The notes below the pieces were generated by a model, which searched no databases, was not told where the DNA came from, and saw only the letters and a program-made list of their open reading frames with translations. This document shows, piece by piece, positions 33,521 through 41,476 of a stretch of DNA of 64,000 nt. The stretch comes from Exiguobacterium sp. s124 (lineage in GTDB: Bacteria > Bacillota > Bacilli > Exiguobacteriales > Exiguobacteriaceae), in assembly GCF_018617485.1 (NCBI RefSeq), contig NZ_JACSKH010000001.1, positions 1,922,001-1,986,000 on the forward strand, written 5' to 3'. Position 1 is the stretch's first letter, and each line of letters opens with the position of its first letter. A program made the position numbers and the translations under genes.

Positions 33521-34879
33521 ATGCAGACGAAACAAACGGAACAGCTCAGCCTGTTCAAACTGTCGTGGCCGATTTTCATCGAGCTTGCCCTCCATATGGG
33601 AACCGGGATCATCGCCACATTGATGCTCGCGCACTACTCAGACGCCGCCGCTTCGGCCGTCGGGGTCGCCAACCAAATTTTAAACGTGTTCTTGATTGTC
33701 TTTAGTGTGACGTCTGTCGGCGCGACCATCTTGATTGGTCAGGCCATCGGGGCAGGGCGCATGAAGAAGAGTCGGGACTTCGCCCGCTCCGCTGTCAGTT
33801 TGAATATGTGGCTCGGTGCAATCATGGTCGTCGTCATCTTCTTGTTCGGTGAGACGTTCTTACGCCTATTCGGTCTATCGGACGAATTGTTCGCACACGG
33901 TTTGTTGTTCCTACAAATTGTCGGCTTGTCGTTATTCACCGAAGCACTCATCATGGCGCTCAGCTCAATCCTCCGGAGTCACGGTATGACGAAACACGCC
34001 ATGCTCGCAACGTTGTTGATTGATATCATCACTGCCGTCGGTGCCATCTTTGCCGTTACCGGCTTGTTCGGACTTCCGGTCACTGGTGTTGCTGGTGTCG
34101 CCTGGGCCATCGTGATTGCACGATTCGCTGCCATGATTCTGTTGTTCTGGCTCGTCAAACGGAAGCTTATGATCCGCTTCCCATTAAAAGAAGTGATTCG
34201 TCCGAAGAAAGACGACATTCAGTCGCTCCTCCAAATCGGCGTCCCTTCTGCTGGGGAGAACTTATCGTATCAGGCATCACAAATAATCATCACGGGATTC
34301 ATCGCGACGATGGGCGAGGCTTCCCTTGCTGCTCGCGTATATGTGATGAACTTGTCGATGCTCGCTTTCTTGTTCACCGTCGCCGTCGCACAAGGGACGC
34401 AACTCCTGATCGCTCGAGATATCGGAGGCAAACGTTTCAAAGAGGCGTATCATCGCGCCGTCAAAACGTTGAAAATTGCCATGTTCGCCTCGTTCGTCGC
34501 CTCTCTTGGTTTGGCGGTATTCAGCGAGTCGCTACTTGGGCTGTTCACCTCAAACCCTGATATTATCGCGGTCGGCGTGCCAATCTTATGGGCAACGCTC
34601 ATTTTAGAACCGGGTCGCGCCATGAACATCGTGTTGATGGGGTCATTGAAGTCCGTTGGGGACGTCCGTTTCCCGGTCATGATCGGAATCGCTTCGATGT
34701 GGGGCGTCGCCGTGGCGTTCAGTTACTTGTTCGGTCTTCAAATGGGACTCGGCATCCTCGGGATTTGGCTCGCCTTCTCTCTTGATGAATGGTTCCGCGG
34801 TTTCTTCGCGTTCCGCCGTTGGAAATATGGGACGTGGCAACAAAAAGGCTTCCAGTTCGAAGCAAAAACAACCACGTAA
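33521..34879 (+). CDS. MATE family efflux transporter
   Basis: A 452-residue membrane protein with twelve transmembrane helices in two six-helix halves. MATE features: LSWPIFIELALHMGTGIIATLMLAHYSD near the start, VGATILIGQAIGAGRMKKSRDFA in the first half, and the matching VAVAQGTQLLIARDIGGKRFKEA in the second. Such pumps export cationic drugs or metabolites against sodium or protons. The substrate cannot be given. Nothing nearby suggests a dedicated regulator. Ribosome binding site AAGGGAG. Confidence 0.9.
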   Translation: MQTKQTEQLSLFKLSWPIFIELALHMGTGIIATLMLAHYSDAAASAVGVANQILNVFLIVFSVTSVGATILIGQAIGAGRMKKSRDFARSAVSLNMWLGAIMVVVIFLFGETFLRLFGLSDELFAHGLLFLQIVGLSLFTEALIMALSSILRSHGMTKHAMLATLLIDIITAVGAIFAVTGLFGLPVTGVAGVAWAIVIARFAAMILLFWLVKRKLMIRFPLKEVIRPKKDDIQSLLQIGVPSAGENLSYQASQIIITGFIATMGEASLAARVYVMNLSMLAFLFTVAVAQGTQLLIARDIGGKRFKEAYHRAVKTLKIAMFASFVASLGLAVFSESLLGLFTSNPDIIAVGVPILWATLILEPGRAMNIVLMGSLKSVGDVRFPVMIGIASMWGVAVAFSYLFGLQMGLGILGIWLAFSLDEWFRGFFAFRRWKYGTWQQKGFQFEAKTTT

Positions 34880-34904
34880 AAAAGCGGCCGCGGCCGCTTT
34901 TTTT
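34880..34904. terminator. Shared bidirectional terminator
   Basis: A GC palindrome GCGGCCGCGGCCGC flanked by A and T runs, serving the convergent MATE and enoyl-CoA hydratase genes; the hydratase stop codon lies in its T tract. Confidence 0.85.
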
Positions 34905-35643
34905 ATTTCATTAAGAATGCCTGCATCGCCTGGCGGTGAACGTCTGTGTCCCCACACTTCCGTTGCCATTCGATTTCCTCACTCAGTCCCTCTTCAAACG
35001 AAGCAGCTCGCATGAGCGCCTTCATCCCTTGGACGGCGACTGGTGATTTTGCAGCAAGCGTCTCCGCGTATGATGTCAATCGTTCCGTATACATCGCATC
35101 TTCCACGAGCTCTGTGACGAGTCCGAACGTATGCGCCGCTTCTGAATCGATGGTACTGCCACTCCATAACCAATCTAAAGCGAGATCGTCTCGCATGAGA
35201 CGACGCAAGTGATATGGTCCGCCCGCATCCGCGACCAAACCGATTTTAATGAAGGCTGAACTGAACTTCGTCGATTTGGCGACAATTCGAACGTCTGCCG
35301 CAAGTGCCAAACTAAGCCCCGCCCCTGCGACGACGCCATGAATCCCCGCGATGATTGGTTTACGGCTCGAGAAAAGCGCCCGAACGAGTGGATGATACAC
35401 ATCTTCTAAATATTCCCCGTAATCTGCATCGCTCTCAATCGTTAAATCTTGCCCAGATGAGAATGCTCGCCCTTCGCCGACAAGGACGATGACGCGAACC
35501 GCGTCGTCCTGTTCAAATTCATCGATTGCCGTTTTCATTTCGCGAAGTAACGTCTCGTTCAAGGCGTTCAGCTTTTTCGGGCGGTTCAGTTTTAACCACC
35601 CTACCCCATTGTGTGTCGTCAATTGAATCGTCTCCACTTTCAT
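34903..35643 (-). CDS. Enoyl-CoA hydratase/isomerase family protein
   Basis: A 246-residue crotonase-fold enzyme. The oxyanion-hole segments are GRAFSSGQDL (about 55-64) and AGIHGVVAGAGLSLALAADVRI (about 97-118); the second catalytic region reads KIGLVADAGGPYHLRRLM, where the usual hydratase Glu is Asp/Ala. This form is closer to PaaG-like isomerases than to a classical hydratase, so the reaction is uncertain. It acts in fatty-acid or aromatic acyl-CoA breakdown. A FadR-like palindrome stands just upstream. ATG at 35643 follows AAAGGGGG. Confidence 0.85.
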   Translation of the reverse strand: MKVETIQLTTHNGVGWLKLNRPKKLNALNETLLREMKTAIDEFEQDDAVRVIVLVGEGRAFSSGQDLTIESDADYGEYLEDVYHPLVRALFSSRKPIIAGIHGVVAGAGLSLALAADVRIVAKSTKFSSAFIKIGLVADAGGPYHLRRLMRDDLALDWLWSGSTIDSEAAHTFGLVTELVEDAMYTERLTSYAETLAAKSPVAVQGMKALMRAASFEEGLSEEIEWQRKCGDTDVHRQAMQAFLMK

Positions 35644-35653
35644 TCCCCCTTTA

Positions 35654-35673
35654 AAATGAATCACTGTTCATTT
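35654..35673 (-). promoter_or_regulatory. FadR/TetR-like palindrome upstream of the enoyl-CoA hydratase gene
   Basis: AAATGAA-TCACTG-TTCATTT, a dyad with perfect 7-base arms, right before the ribosome binding site. The TGAAT...TTCA halves recall the Bacillus FadR (TetR family) operator that controls fatty-acid breakdown genes. No regulator gene is adjacent. Confidence 0.5.
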
Positions 35674-35787
35674 CTTCGTCATTCCGTCAAACTCCTTCCT
35701 TTACTGAAAAGTTTTTTGAAGTTCAATTGCCGGGCAGTTGGTTGATTTGCTATTCTAAAAGGAGTCGGTCACGAAAGGATGAGTCAG

Positions 35788-36252
35788 ATGCAACTGACAA
35801 ACGCCGCTCGGCAACTAAAACAAAAGAAGATTCCGTTCACCTATCATACGTATGAAGTCGATGAGTCTGACGTCTCCGCCAAACACGTAGCGATGACATT
35901 GCAGAAACCGCTCGATGAACTATACAAAACGATTTGTCTCATGAACGAGAAAAAACAATACGCCTTCTTTCTCATCTCCGGAGAGCGTGACATCGATTTG
36001 AAGGCAGCCGCGAAAGCTTGGGGAGCGAAAAAAGCATCCCCTGTCCCGATGAAAGAGCTTGAAGCACTGACCGGGTATATCCGAGGGGGCGTCTCTCCAA
36101 TCGGAGCGAAGAAACCTTTTCCGGTGTATTTACATGATGCAGCCAAAGAAAAAGAGACGATCACCATCTCTGCTGGGAAACGTGGCTATCAACTCGAGTT
36201 GAAGCCAGAAGATTTACTGCAATTCACAAACGGTCGCTGGTTTAGCCAATGA
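35788..36252 (+). CDS. ybaK: Cys-tRNA(Pro)/Cys-tRNA(Cys) deacylase, YbaK/EbsC family
   Basis: A 154-residue protein of the YbaK/ProX editing family, which hydrolyses cysteine or alanine mischarged on tRNA-Pro. Typical sites: KHVAMTLQKPLDELYKTICL (with the catalytic Lys region), YIRGGVSPIGAKKPFPVYL (GxxxP motif) and ISAGKRGYQLELKPEDLL. The ATG at 35788 is preferred over that at 35779, because AAAGGATGA then has a normal gap. It precedes pssA by 19 bases. Confidence 0.9.
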   Translation: MQLTNAARQLKQKKIPFTYHTYEVDESDVSAKHVAMTLQKPLDELYKTICLMNEKKQYAFFLISGERDIDLKAAAKAWGAKKASPVPMKELEALTGYIRGGVSPIGAKKPFPVYLHDAAKEKETITISAGKRGYQLELKPEDLLQFTNGRWFSQ

Positions 36253-36271
36253 CCTTACTGGGGGCAAAATT

Positions 36272-36970
36272 ATGTGGAAAGAACGCATCCGTTCGTGGGT
36301 CCCAAACTCCTTTACGTTCGGAAACTTATTTTGTGGTGTCGTCGCAATTGTATACGCCGCACGTGGTGACTTTTCAAACGCCACACTGTTAATCATCATC
36401 GCGATGATGCTCGACAGTTTAGACGGGCGCCTCGCCCGTATGCTCGGAGTCGCTGGGGACTTTGGGAAAGAGCTAGACTCGCTCGCTGACATCGTCACGT
36501 TCGGTGTCGCACCAGCGATGCTCGCCTACTATACGTTTTTCATTGATTACGGCAATTATGGATTGTTTTTTGCGGCACTGTTCCCGCTATTCGGTGCATA
36601 CCGTCTCGCCCGTTTCAACTTGTCTGCGACAAACGTTGCGGCGAGTTACTTCTCCGGTGTGCCAATCACGGCCGCTGGTGGACTTCTCGCTGTCATCACG
36701 ACGTTCGGTGACCGCGTCAGCGAACTATTGACGCCAATTTTCTTTACAGGGCTCGCCCTTTTAATGGTCAGCCGCGTCCGTATCCCGAGTTTTAAAGATG
36801 TGCCATTGCCACGCCACTCCTTTATCATCACGATCAGCCTCGTCTACGTGACGTACATGATGTTCGCACGCTGGAAAGAGTGGCCGACGTTCTGGTTTAT
36901 CGCGGTGCCGTTCTATGTCTTATTCATCGCCTTTTCGTTCGTGAAAAAACGGAAACGGATGGCCAATTAA
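36272..36970 (+). CDS. pssA: CDP-diacylglycerol-serine O-phosphatidyltransferase
   Basis: A 232-residue membrane enzyme that makes phosphatidylserine. The CDP-alcohol phosphotransferase motif is complete (DG, AR, G, D, D: DGRLARMLGVAGDFGKELDS plus LAD, about residues 50-73). About seven hydrophobic segments. With Psd (17603-18382) it supplies phosphatidylethanolamine. Start ATG has a GGGGGC site; the gene is likely co-transcribed with ybaK. Confidence 0.95.
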   Translation: MWKERIRSWVPNSFTFGNLFCGVVAIVYAARGDFSNATLLIIIAMMLDSLDGRLARMLGVAGDFGKELDSLADIVTFGVAPAMLAYYTFFIDYGNYGLFFAALFPLFGAYRLARFNLSATNVAASYFSGVPITAAGGLLAVITTFGDRVSELLTPIFFTGLALLMVSRVRIPSFKDVPLPRHSFIITISLVYVTYMMFARWKEWPTFWFIAVPFYVLFIAFSFVKKRKRMAN

Positions 36971-36997
36971 GAGTCTCGTTCGACGAGGCTCTTTTTT
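36971..36997 (+). terminator. Terminator after pssA
   Basis: GAG-T-CTCGT/ACGAG-G-CTC with a 3-base loop, then TTTTTT. Confidence 0.85.
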
Positions 36998-37011
36998 CGT
37001 ACATGCATTTG

Positions 37012-37041
37012 TTAGACGAAGACTCCGATGAGCTTTAGAAT
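37012..37041 (+). promoter_or_regulatory. Possible promoter of the + strand carotenoid operon
   Basis: TTAGAC (37012-37017) and TAGAAT (37036-37041) with an 18-base spacer, shortly before the CruF-like gene. Confidence 0.45.
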
Positions 37042-37059
37042 GAAAGAAGAGGTGATGGA

Positions 37060-37809
37060 ATGAAAGTGTATCCGTTTATTTGGAAATGGTTTATTGTCTG
37101 GTATTTCATTGGGTTAATTTTGGTTGGGTTCGACCTGCTTCCGCCTTGGCTAGAGTGGGCAAACCCTGTCTTTTTATGGCTCGCCGGTGCGATTGGCGGA
37201 ACCATTCTCTATCAAGGCGTGCGGCAAGGCGCCTGGATTGTCCCGTTTATTTTCTTTGGTTCAATCGCTGTCGAGACGCTCGGCGTGAAAACCGGGTTCC
37301 CGTTCAGTGAATACATTTATGCCGAGGCGTTTGGTCCGACGGTGTTTGGAGTCCCTGTCACAATCGGTGCGGCGTGGCTCGCCGTGATCGGTTCTAGTTT
37401 TGCCGCGGCCCGTCTCTTCACATTCCGTAACCATATTTTATGGCTCGTCCCGATTCTCGCGGTATGGCTCGATATGGCGATCGACCCGGTGGCGGCTAAC
37501 GTGAAGGGGTATTGGGAATGGGCGAACGATGGGCTGTATTATGATATTCCGACCCAAAACTTTATCGGCTGGTTCGGACTCTCTCTCATTTTCTCATGGC
37601 TGTTACAACGCCATGAACGATCCGTCGATGCTTTATTCATCCGACATGGCGTGTACTTGTTCGTCATGCTTCACGCCTTGTTCGGCGTCACAGCCGTGAA
37701 CGCAGGTCTCTATGGGATTGGTTTCCTTAGCATGTTGACGTCCGGGGTCATTCTGTTAGAAAGGAGAGGTCGCGATGATCGAGTCACACAAAAAGAGATG
37801 GTTCAATAA
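37060..37809 (+). CDS. Carotenoid biosynthesis protein (CruF/DUF422 family)
   Basis: A 249-residue membrane protein with about seven helices and the DUF422 signature region TGFPFSEYIYAEAFGPTVFG followed by PVTIGAAWL (about residues 86-114), plus WLDMAIDPVAANVKGYW. Related CruF proteins are carotenoid hydratases of C40 or C50 pathways; in Bacillota, members occur in C30 carotenoid clusters, where their exact reaction is not settled. First gene of a four-gene + strand operon; the acyltransferase gene overlaps its end. AGAGGTGATGG site. Confidence 0.78.
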   Translation: MKVYPFIWKWFIVWYFIGLILVGFDLLPPWLEWANPVFLWLAGAIGGTILYQGVRQGAWIVPFIFFGSIAVETLGVKTGFPFSEYIYAEAFGPTVFGVPVTIGAAWLAVIGSSFAAARLFTFRNHILWLVPILAVWLDMAIDPVAANVKGYWEWANDGLYYDIPTQNFIGWFGLSLIFSWLLQRHERSVDALFIRHGVYLFVMLHALFGVTAVNAGLYGIGFLSMLTSGVILLERRGRDDRVTQKEMVQ

Positions 37810-38473
37810 CGTCTTCTCAACATTCGTACGAGAACGTCAGATTCGTCCGACGTTCCACAATATTTACATACGAACTGATGATATCCCGACGCCAGGATTG
37901 ATTTTGAGTACACATAGTGCGTGGTGGGATGGGCTCGTCATGTATATGGTGAATGAATATTTTTTGAGACATGACATTCATGTATTGATGGACGAGGACG
38001 GTTTGCGCCGCTTCCCGTTCTTTCGTCACCTCGGCGCCTTCTCAGTAAAAAAGGGAAGTCTTTCCGACGTACGAGCTTCCCTCGCCTACGCGAATGAGTT
38101 GCTGACATCAGGCAAATCCGTATGGATATATCCTCAAGGTCGAGAAGTTCCACAAGAACAGCGACCTGTCGAAATCGAATCAGGAGCGACCCTTCTACTA
38201 AATGATCGCCCGATTCATTTATGCGCCATGTATTATGCATTCGAAAGCCACGCGGAACCCGTCGTCTATGTCCGATTCCGAAAGCACAACGTAACCTCGT
38301 CGACACGGAGAGGTCAGAAGCAGGAGATTGCGCAGGCACTTGAACAGCTGTATGACGACGTCAGAGATGACGTCATCACACGTTCGACCGCCTACACTGC
38401 CCTGTTTCGTTCGCGGCGTAACCTTGCCGAATGGACAGAAACGCTCGTCCGACTCGGGAGGAGGGAATCATGA
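37775..38473 (+). CDS. Lysophospholipid/carotenoid acyltransferase (PlsC-like)
   Basis: A 232-residue protein of the glycerophosphate acyltransferase (PlsC) fold, with the catalytic HX4D site in THSAWWDGLVMY (about residues 45-56) and the substrate motif IYPQGREVPQEQRP in place of the usual FPEGT. No strong transmembrane helix. In the carotenoid operon it may attach a fatty acid to a sugar-carotenoid, the step done by CrtO in staphyloxanthin synthesis, although CrtO belongs to a different family. It overlaps the CruF-like gene by 35 bases and the glycosyltransferase by 4. Confidence 0.75.
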   Translation: MIESHKKRWFNNVFSTFVRERQIRPTFHNIYIRTDDIPTPGLILSTHSAWWDGLVMYMVNEYFLRHDIHVLMDEDGLRRFPFFRHLGAFSVKKGSLSDVRASLAYANELLTSGKSVWIYPQGREVPQEQRPVEIESGATLLLNDRPIHLCAMYYAFESHAEPVVYVRFRKHNVTSSTRRGQKQEIAQALEQLYDDVRDDVITRSTAYTALFRSRRNLAEWTETLVRLGRRES

Positions 38474-39537
38474 TACTTTGGATTGTGACCCTCAGTATGC
38501 TGCTCTTCACACTCATCAATCTAGCGTTTTTACGACCGCTCGCAACTCCTGGAAAAACACCTGCGACGGCCGTCTGCATCCCGATGCGGAATGAGTCTCG
38601 ACATGTCGACCGATTGATCTCTAATTTACAAATGGCGATTCCGGAGAATACTCATGTCTACATTTATGAAGACCGCTCCGAAGATGATACATACGAAAGA
38701 TTGAATCGCGCGATTGGGGACGATGTCCGATTCACCGTCATTCAGGGAGTCCCTTTGCCTAATGACTGGGCCGGCAAAGTCCATGCCTGTCATCAACTCG
38801 CATCACGCACGACTGAACCGTATCTCCTCTTTTTAGATGCGGACGTCACGATCGATTCGAGCTTTATTGCCCGCATGCATGCCACTCTCCGTCGCGAGCA
38901 GGCTGTCTTCCTATCAGGATTCCCCCAATTTCCGACAACGACATTTCTCGGGAAATTGTTGATCCCGATGCAACACGTACTCATCGCCCAACACCTGCCT
39001 TTGTTTTGGCGTAAAGTAAAACATCCAGCATTTGCGGCAGCGAACGGAATGAACGTACTCGTCGAGCGAAACAGTTACGAGGAAGTTGGTGGGCATGCCA
39101 CGATCCGATCATCGTTAATCGATGACATCGATTTATGTCGGACGTTCAAGCGACATCGAAAAGTGACATCACTCGTTCAAGTCGCCCCGTTTATCTCATG
39201 TGATATGTATGAGACGAATGAAGAAGTATGGAGCGGGTTTTCAAAAAACGTATTCAAGGGAATGAATGAATCAGTAGGGCTTGCCTTGTACTTTTTGACG
39301 TACTACGGGATCCAGTTGACCGCCATGTTCGCATGGCTCGTTTCACCGAGTTGGCAAACAATCAGTGCGGCACTCTTCGTACTCCTCGCCCGACTTGCTG
39401 TCGATATGAGATCACATGGATCCGGTACATGGTTGCATCCACTCAGCTTAATCGCTTATCTGACCTTACTCGGGAACGCCGTCATCCGAAAATGGAGACG
39501 ACTACCTATCACGTGGAAAGGTCGCCATTATTCTTAA
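38470..39537 (+). CDS. crtQ: Family 2 glycosyltransferase, CrtQ-like
   Basis: A 355-residue membrane-bound glycosyltransferase. An N-terminal helix (residues 1-20), a GT-A domain with CIPMRNESRHVDR, YEDRSEDDTYE, the DxD-like LFLDADVTID (about 118-127), then helices near the C-terminus (about 275-330). It is similar in layout to CrtQ, which puts glucose on the carboxyl group of a diapocarotenoate. ATG at 38470 overlaps the preceding stop codon (ATGA) and has a GGAGGAGGG site. Confidence 0.8.
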   Translation: MILWIVTLSMLLFTLINLAFLRPLATPGKTPATAVCIPMRNESRHVDRLISNLQMAIPENTHVYIYEDRSEDDTYERLNRAIGDDVRFTVIQGVPLPNDWAGKVHACHQLASRTTEPYLLFLDADVTIDSSFIARMHATLRREQAVFLSGFPQFPTTTFLGKLLIPMQHVLIAQHLPLFWRKVKHPAFAAANGMNVLVERNSYEEVGGHATIRSSLIDDIDLCRTFKRHRKVTSLVQVAPFISCDMYETNEEVWSGFSKNVFKGMNESVGLALYFLTYYGIQLTAMFAWLVSPSWQTISAALFVLLARLAVDMRSHGSGTWLHPLSLIAYLTLLGNAVIRKWRRLPITWKGRHYS

Positions 39538-39567
39538 TCGAGCGTCTTATTTAAGGGGGACATATGT

Positions 39568-41034
39568 ATGAAGCAAATTGTTGTCATTGGAGCCGGACTA
39601 GGTGGACTGAGCGCTGCCGTCACGCTCGCCACACATGGCTATGACGTCACAGTCATTGAAAAGAATGAACATGTCGGCGGAAAACTTATGCCCGTCATTA
39701 CCGACGGTCATCGTTTTGACTTTGGTCCGAATACGATCACGATGCCAGATGTGTTCCGTTCCGTCATCCGAAACAGTGGTGCCAACCCGGATGACTATTT
39801 TGAATTGATCAAACTCGACCAACATACCGTCAATCATTATTCGGACGGCTCCTCGTTCACATTTAGCGCCGACCGGGCACAGCTCGAGGCGGAAGTGCGA
39901 CGTTTAACCAATGATCAAATGAAGAAAAATCAATTACAGGCTTATTTAGACGAAGCGGACAAGTTATTCCGTATCGCGAACGAACGCTTCTTCACCCGCA
40001 TGGAGACAAAATTAGACCCGGGTCTTTGGGCGGACATGGTAAAAGTGCACCCGCTCCAAAGTTTACACGCCCTTCATCAAAAGTACTTCAAAGACAAGCG
40101 CATCATCCAGGCACTTGACCGGTATGCGACATACATCGGCAGCAGCCCGTACGTGACGCCAGGAACGTTCGCGCTCATCGCGCATCTAGAATTAAATGAA
40201 GGCGTCTACTTCGCGAAGGGTGGCAACTGGAACATCGCGAAAGGGTTTGCGAAGCGAGCGAGTGAACTCGGAGTGACGTTCCGTCTCGGACACGAAGTGA
40301 CGAAAATCGAGGTCTTGAACGGGAAAGCCCATGAAGTCGTCGTCGACGACAAAGAAGTCATCTCTTGCGATGCCGTTTTGCTCAATGGCGAGCTACTCAC
40401 GCAGTATCCTCGACTTGTCGACGCGAAAGACCGTCCTTCTTTCCCGGTCCCGACACGCGACACCGTCGAACCGTCCATCTCTGCATTCGTCTTAATGATC
40501 GGACTATCGAAGCGATTGAACCTTGCTCACCATAACGTCTATTTCTCTGACGACTACAAGCGAGAATTCAAATCACTCTTTCAAGAAGAGCGCTATGCGG
40601 ACGAGCCGACTATCTATATCTCCAATTCATCCGCAACCGATTCATCGATGGGCGAGGCTGGCGACAATCTGTTCATTCTCGTCAATGCACCTGCCCATTT
40701 GACTGACATCGATGCCGACACGTATGAGCATTTAATTCGTCGTCGGTTGCGCGAGTTCGGCGTGGACTGGGAAGATGAAGAGGTCCTTTTCCATCAACGT
40801 GTGACACCGCAAGATTTAACGCGTGATTTTTATGCATACTACGGTGCACTTTACGGTACGTCGGCCAATTCGAAAAAAGGGGCATTCTTTAGACCGGCAG
40901 CTCGGTCGACGGACGTGTCAAACATCTGGTTTGCAGGTGGTTCGACTCATCCTGGAGGCGGGAGCCCAATGGTCACGCTTTCAGGACAATTCGCGGCACG
41001 ATCGATGTTAGAGGACATACCTCTGACAATATGA
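39568..41034 (+). CDS. crtP: Diaponeurosporene oxygenase-like flavoprotein (CrtP type)
   Basis: A 488-residue FAD enzyme of the carotenoid desaturase family, with the dinucleotide start VVIGAGLGGLSAAVTLATHG. Several stretches agree with staphylococcal CrtP, which oxidises the terminal methyl group of diaponeurosporene to an acid: YIGSSPYVTPGTFALIAHL, LAHHNVYFSDDY, YGALYGTSAN, and the end GGSTHPGGGSPMVTLSGQ. The assignment over a plain desaturase rests on this similarity recalled from memory. Its ribosome binding site is AAGGGGGA. It ends the operon; the hairpin-rich RNA follows 62 bases later. Confidence 0.82.
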   Translation: MKQIVVIGAGLGGLSAAVTLATHGYDVTVIEKNEHVGGKLMPVITDGHRFDFGPNTITMPDVFRSVIRNSGANPDDYFELIKLDQHTVNHYSDGSSFTFSADRAQLEAEVRRLTNDQMKKNQLQAYLDEADKLFRIANERFFTRMETKLDPGLWADMVKVHPLQSLHALHQKYFKDKRIIQALDRYATYIGSSPYVTPGTFALIAHLELNEGVYFAKGGNWNIAKGFAKRASELGVTFRLGHEVTKIEVLNGKAHEVVVDDKEVISCDAVLLNGELLTQYPRLVDAKDRPSFPVPTRDTVEPSISAFVLMIGLSKRLNLAHHNVYFSDDYKREFKSLFQEERYADEPTIYISNSSATDSSMGEAGDNLFILVNAPAHLTDIDADTYEHLIRRRLREFGVDWEDEEVLFHQRVTPQDLTRDFYAYYGALYGTSANSKKGAFFRPAARSTDVSNIWFAGGSTHPGGGSPMVTLSGQFAARSMLEDIPLTI

Positions 41035-41061
41035 ACATTTTGTGAACGCGAGTTTCGACAC

Positions 41062-41090
41062 TTGTCGACAATTGAAAGACGTGATAATAT
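41062..41090 (+). promoter_or_regulatory. Promoter of the hairpin-rich RNA
   Basis: TTGTCG (41062-41067) and TAATAT (41085-41090), spacer 17, with an extended -10 TG at 41082-41083. Expected start point near 41097. Confidence 0.6.
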
Positions 41091-41096
41091 CATATT

Positions 41097-41427
41097 CGAG
41101 TTCAAGCAGTTCTGTAACGTTTGTTGCACCTGTAGCGATCGAATGGCTTCCCCGAGCCTCATCGCGTTTTGAACTTGTCACACCCGAGAAAAAAGTGATG
41201 AGCGAGTTTCCCCACTCGTATCCCGTAGTTGAGACAGCTTGCGTATGATGTTCCCCCTTAGTCCATCAAGCATCCTGTTTCAACGAAGATGTCCCAACTG
41301 ATTCATTCCCCATGAATCCCGGCACATCTTTAGGGCTTCATCACAAATCGATTCATTCATTTCCCCGATGAATGGATCACATAACGCTTACGCCACTTTT
41401 GGTCCCCCGCCAAAAGTGGTTTTTTTT
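41097..41427 (+). ncRNA. Non-coding RNA of six hairpins with C-rich loops (unrecognised)
   Basis: No plausible gene lies here, yet a promoter stands in front and an intrinsic terminator at the end. Each hairpin shows CCCC or more in its loop. H1: GGCT-TCCCCG-AGCC inside GCGAT/ATCGC and AGTTCAA/TTGAACT (41099-41175). H2: GCGAGT-TTCCCC-ACTCGT (41202-41219). H3: a 10-bp stem at 41228-41284 topped by GATG-N13-CATC with five C in the loop. H4: AAGATGT/ACATCTT around GATTCAT-TCCCC-ATGAATC (41286-41330). H5: an 11-bp stem, loop TTCCCCG (41350-41378). H6: CCACTTTTGG-TCCCCCG-CCAAAAGTGG and eight T (41393-41427). UCCC occurs nine times. It is not 6S RNA, tmRNA, RNase P or SRP RNA as far as their hallmarks show. 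A role in pairing with GGGG ribosome binding sites is inferred. Confidence 0.75.
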
Positions 41428-41431
41428 GCGC

Positions 41432-41464
41432 AAAAAAACTGTAGACGCGAGGAGCATCTACAGT
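41432..41464 (-). terminator. Terminator of crtM
   Basis: ACTGTAGA/TCTACAGT with an 11-base loop, followed by seven T on the minus strand. It stops the crtN-crtM transcript just before the convergent RNA gene. Confidence 0.85.
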
Positions 41465-41476
41465 AGATTGGATGAC

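Noticed and set aside
33450-33620. A 57-codon frame with AAGGAG just upstream of and overlapping the MATE gene
   Set aside because: Composition turns random after 20 codons where it overlaps the MATE gene out of frame; the SD gap is short. At most a leader peptide, no evidence.
41042-41248. A 68-codon frame over the first half of the hairpin-rich RNA
   Set aside because: GTG start without ribosome binding site, Ser-rich run without family likeness, and it covers stems whose pairing explains the sequence better.
41097-41427. Reading the hairpin array on the minus strand as a CsrA/RsmA sponge (GGGGA loops)
   Set aside because: The opposite strand would indeed show GGGGA loops, but the promoter, the terminator T run and the crtM terminator all point to transcription of the + strand.
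41097-41427. Known housekeeping RNA (6S, tmRNA, RNase P, SRP RNA)
   Set aside because: 6S is one long hairpin with a bubble, and none of the conserved cores of RNase P (GAGGAAAGTCC), SRP (GGAAGCAGCC-type) or tmRNA (tag frame, CCA end) is seen.
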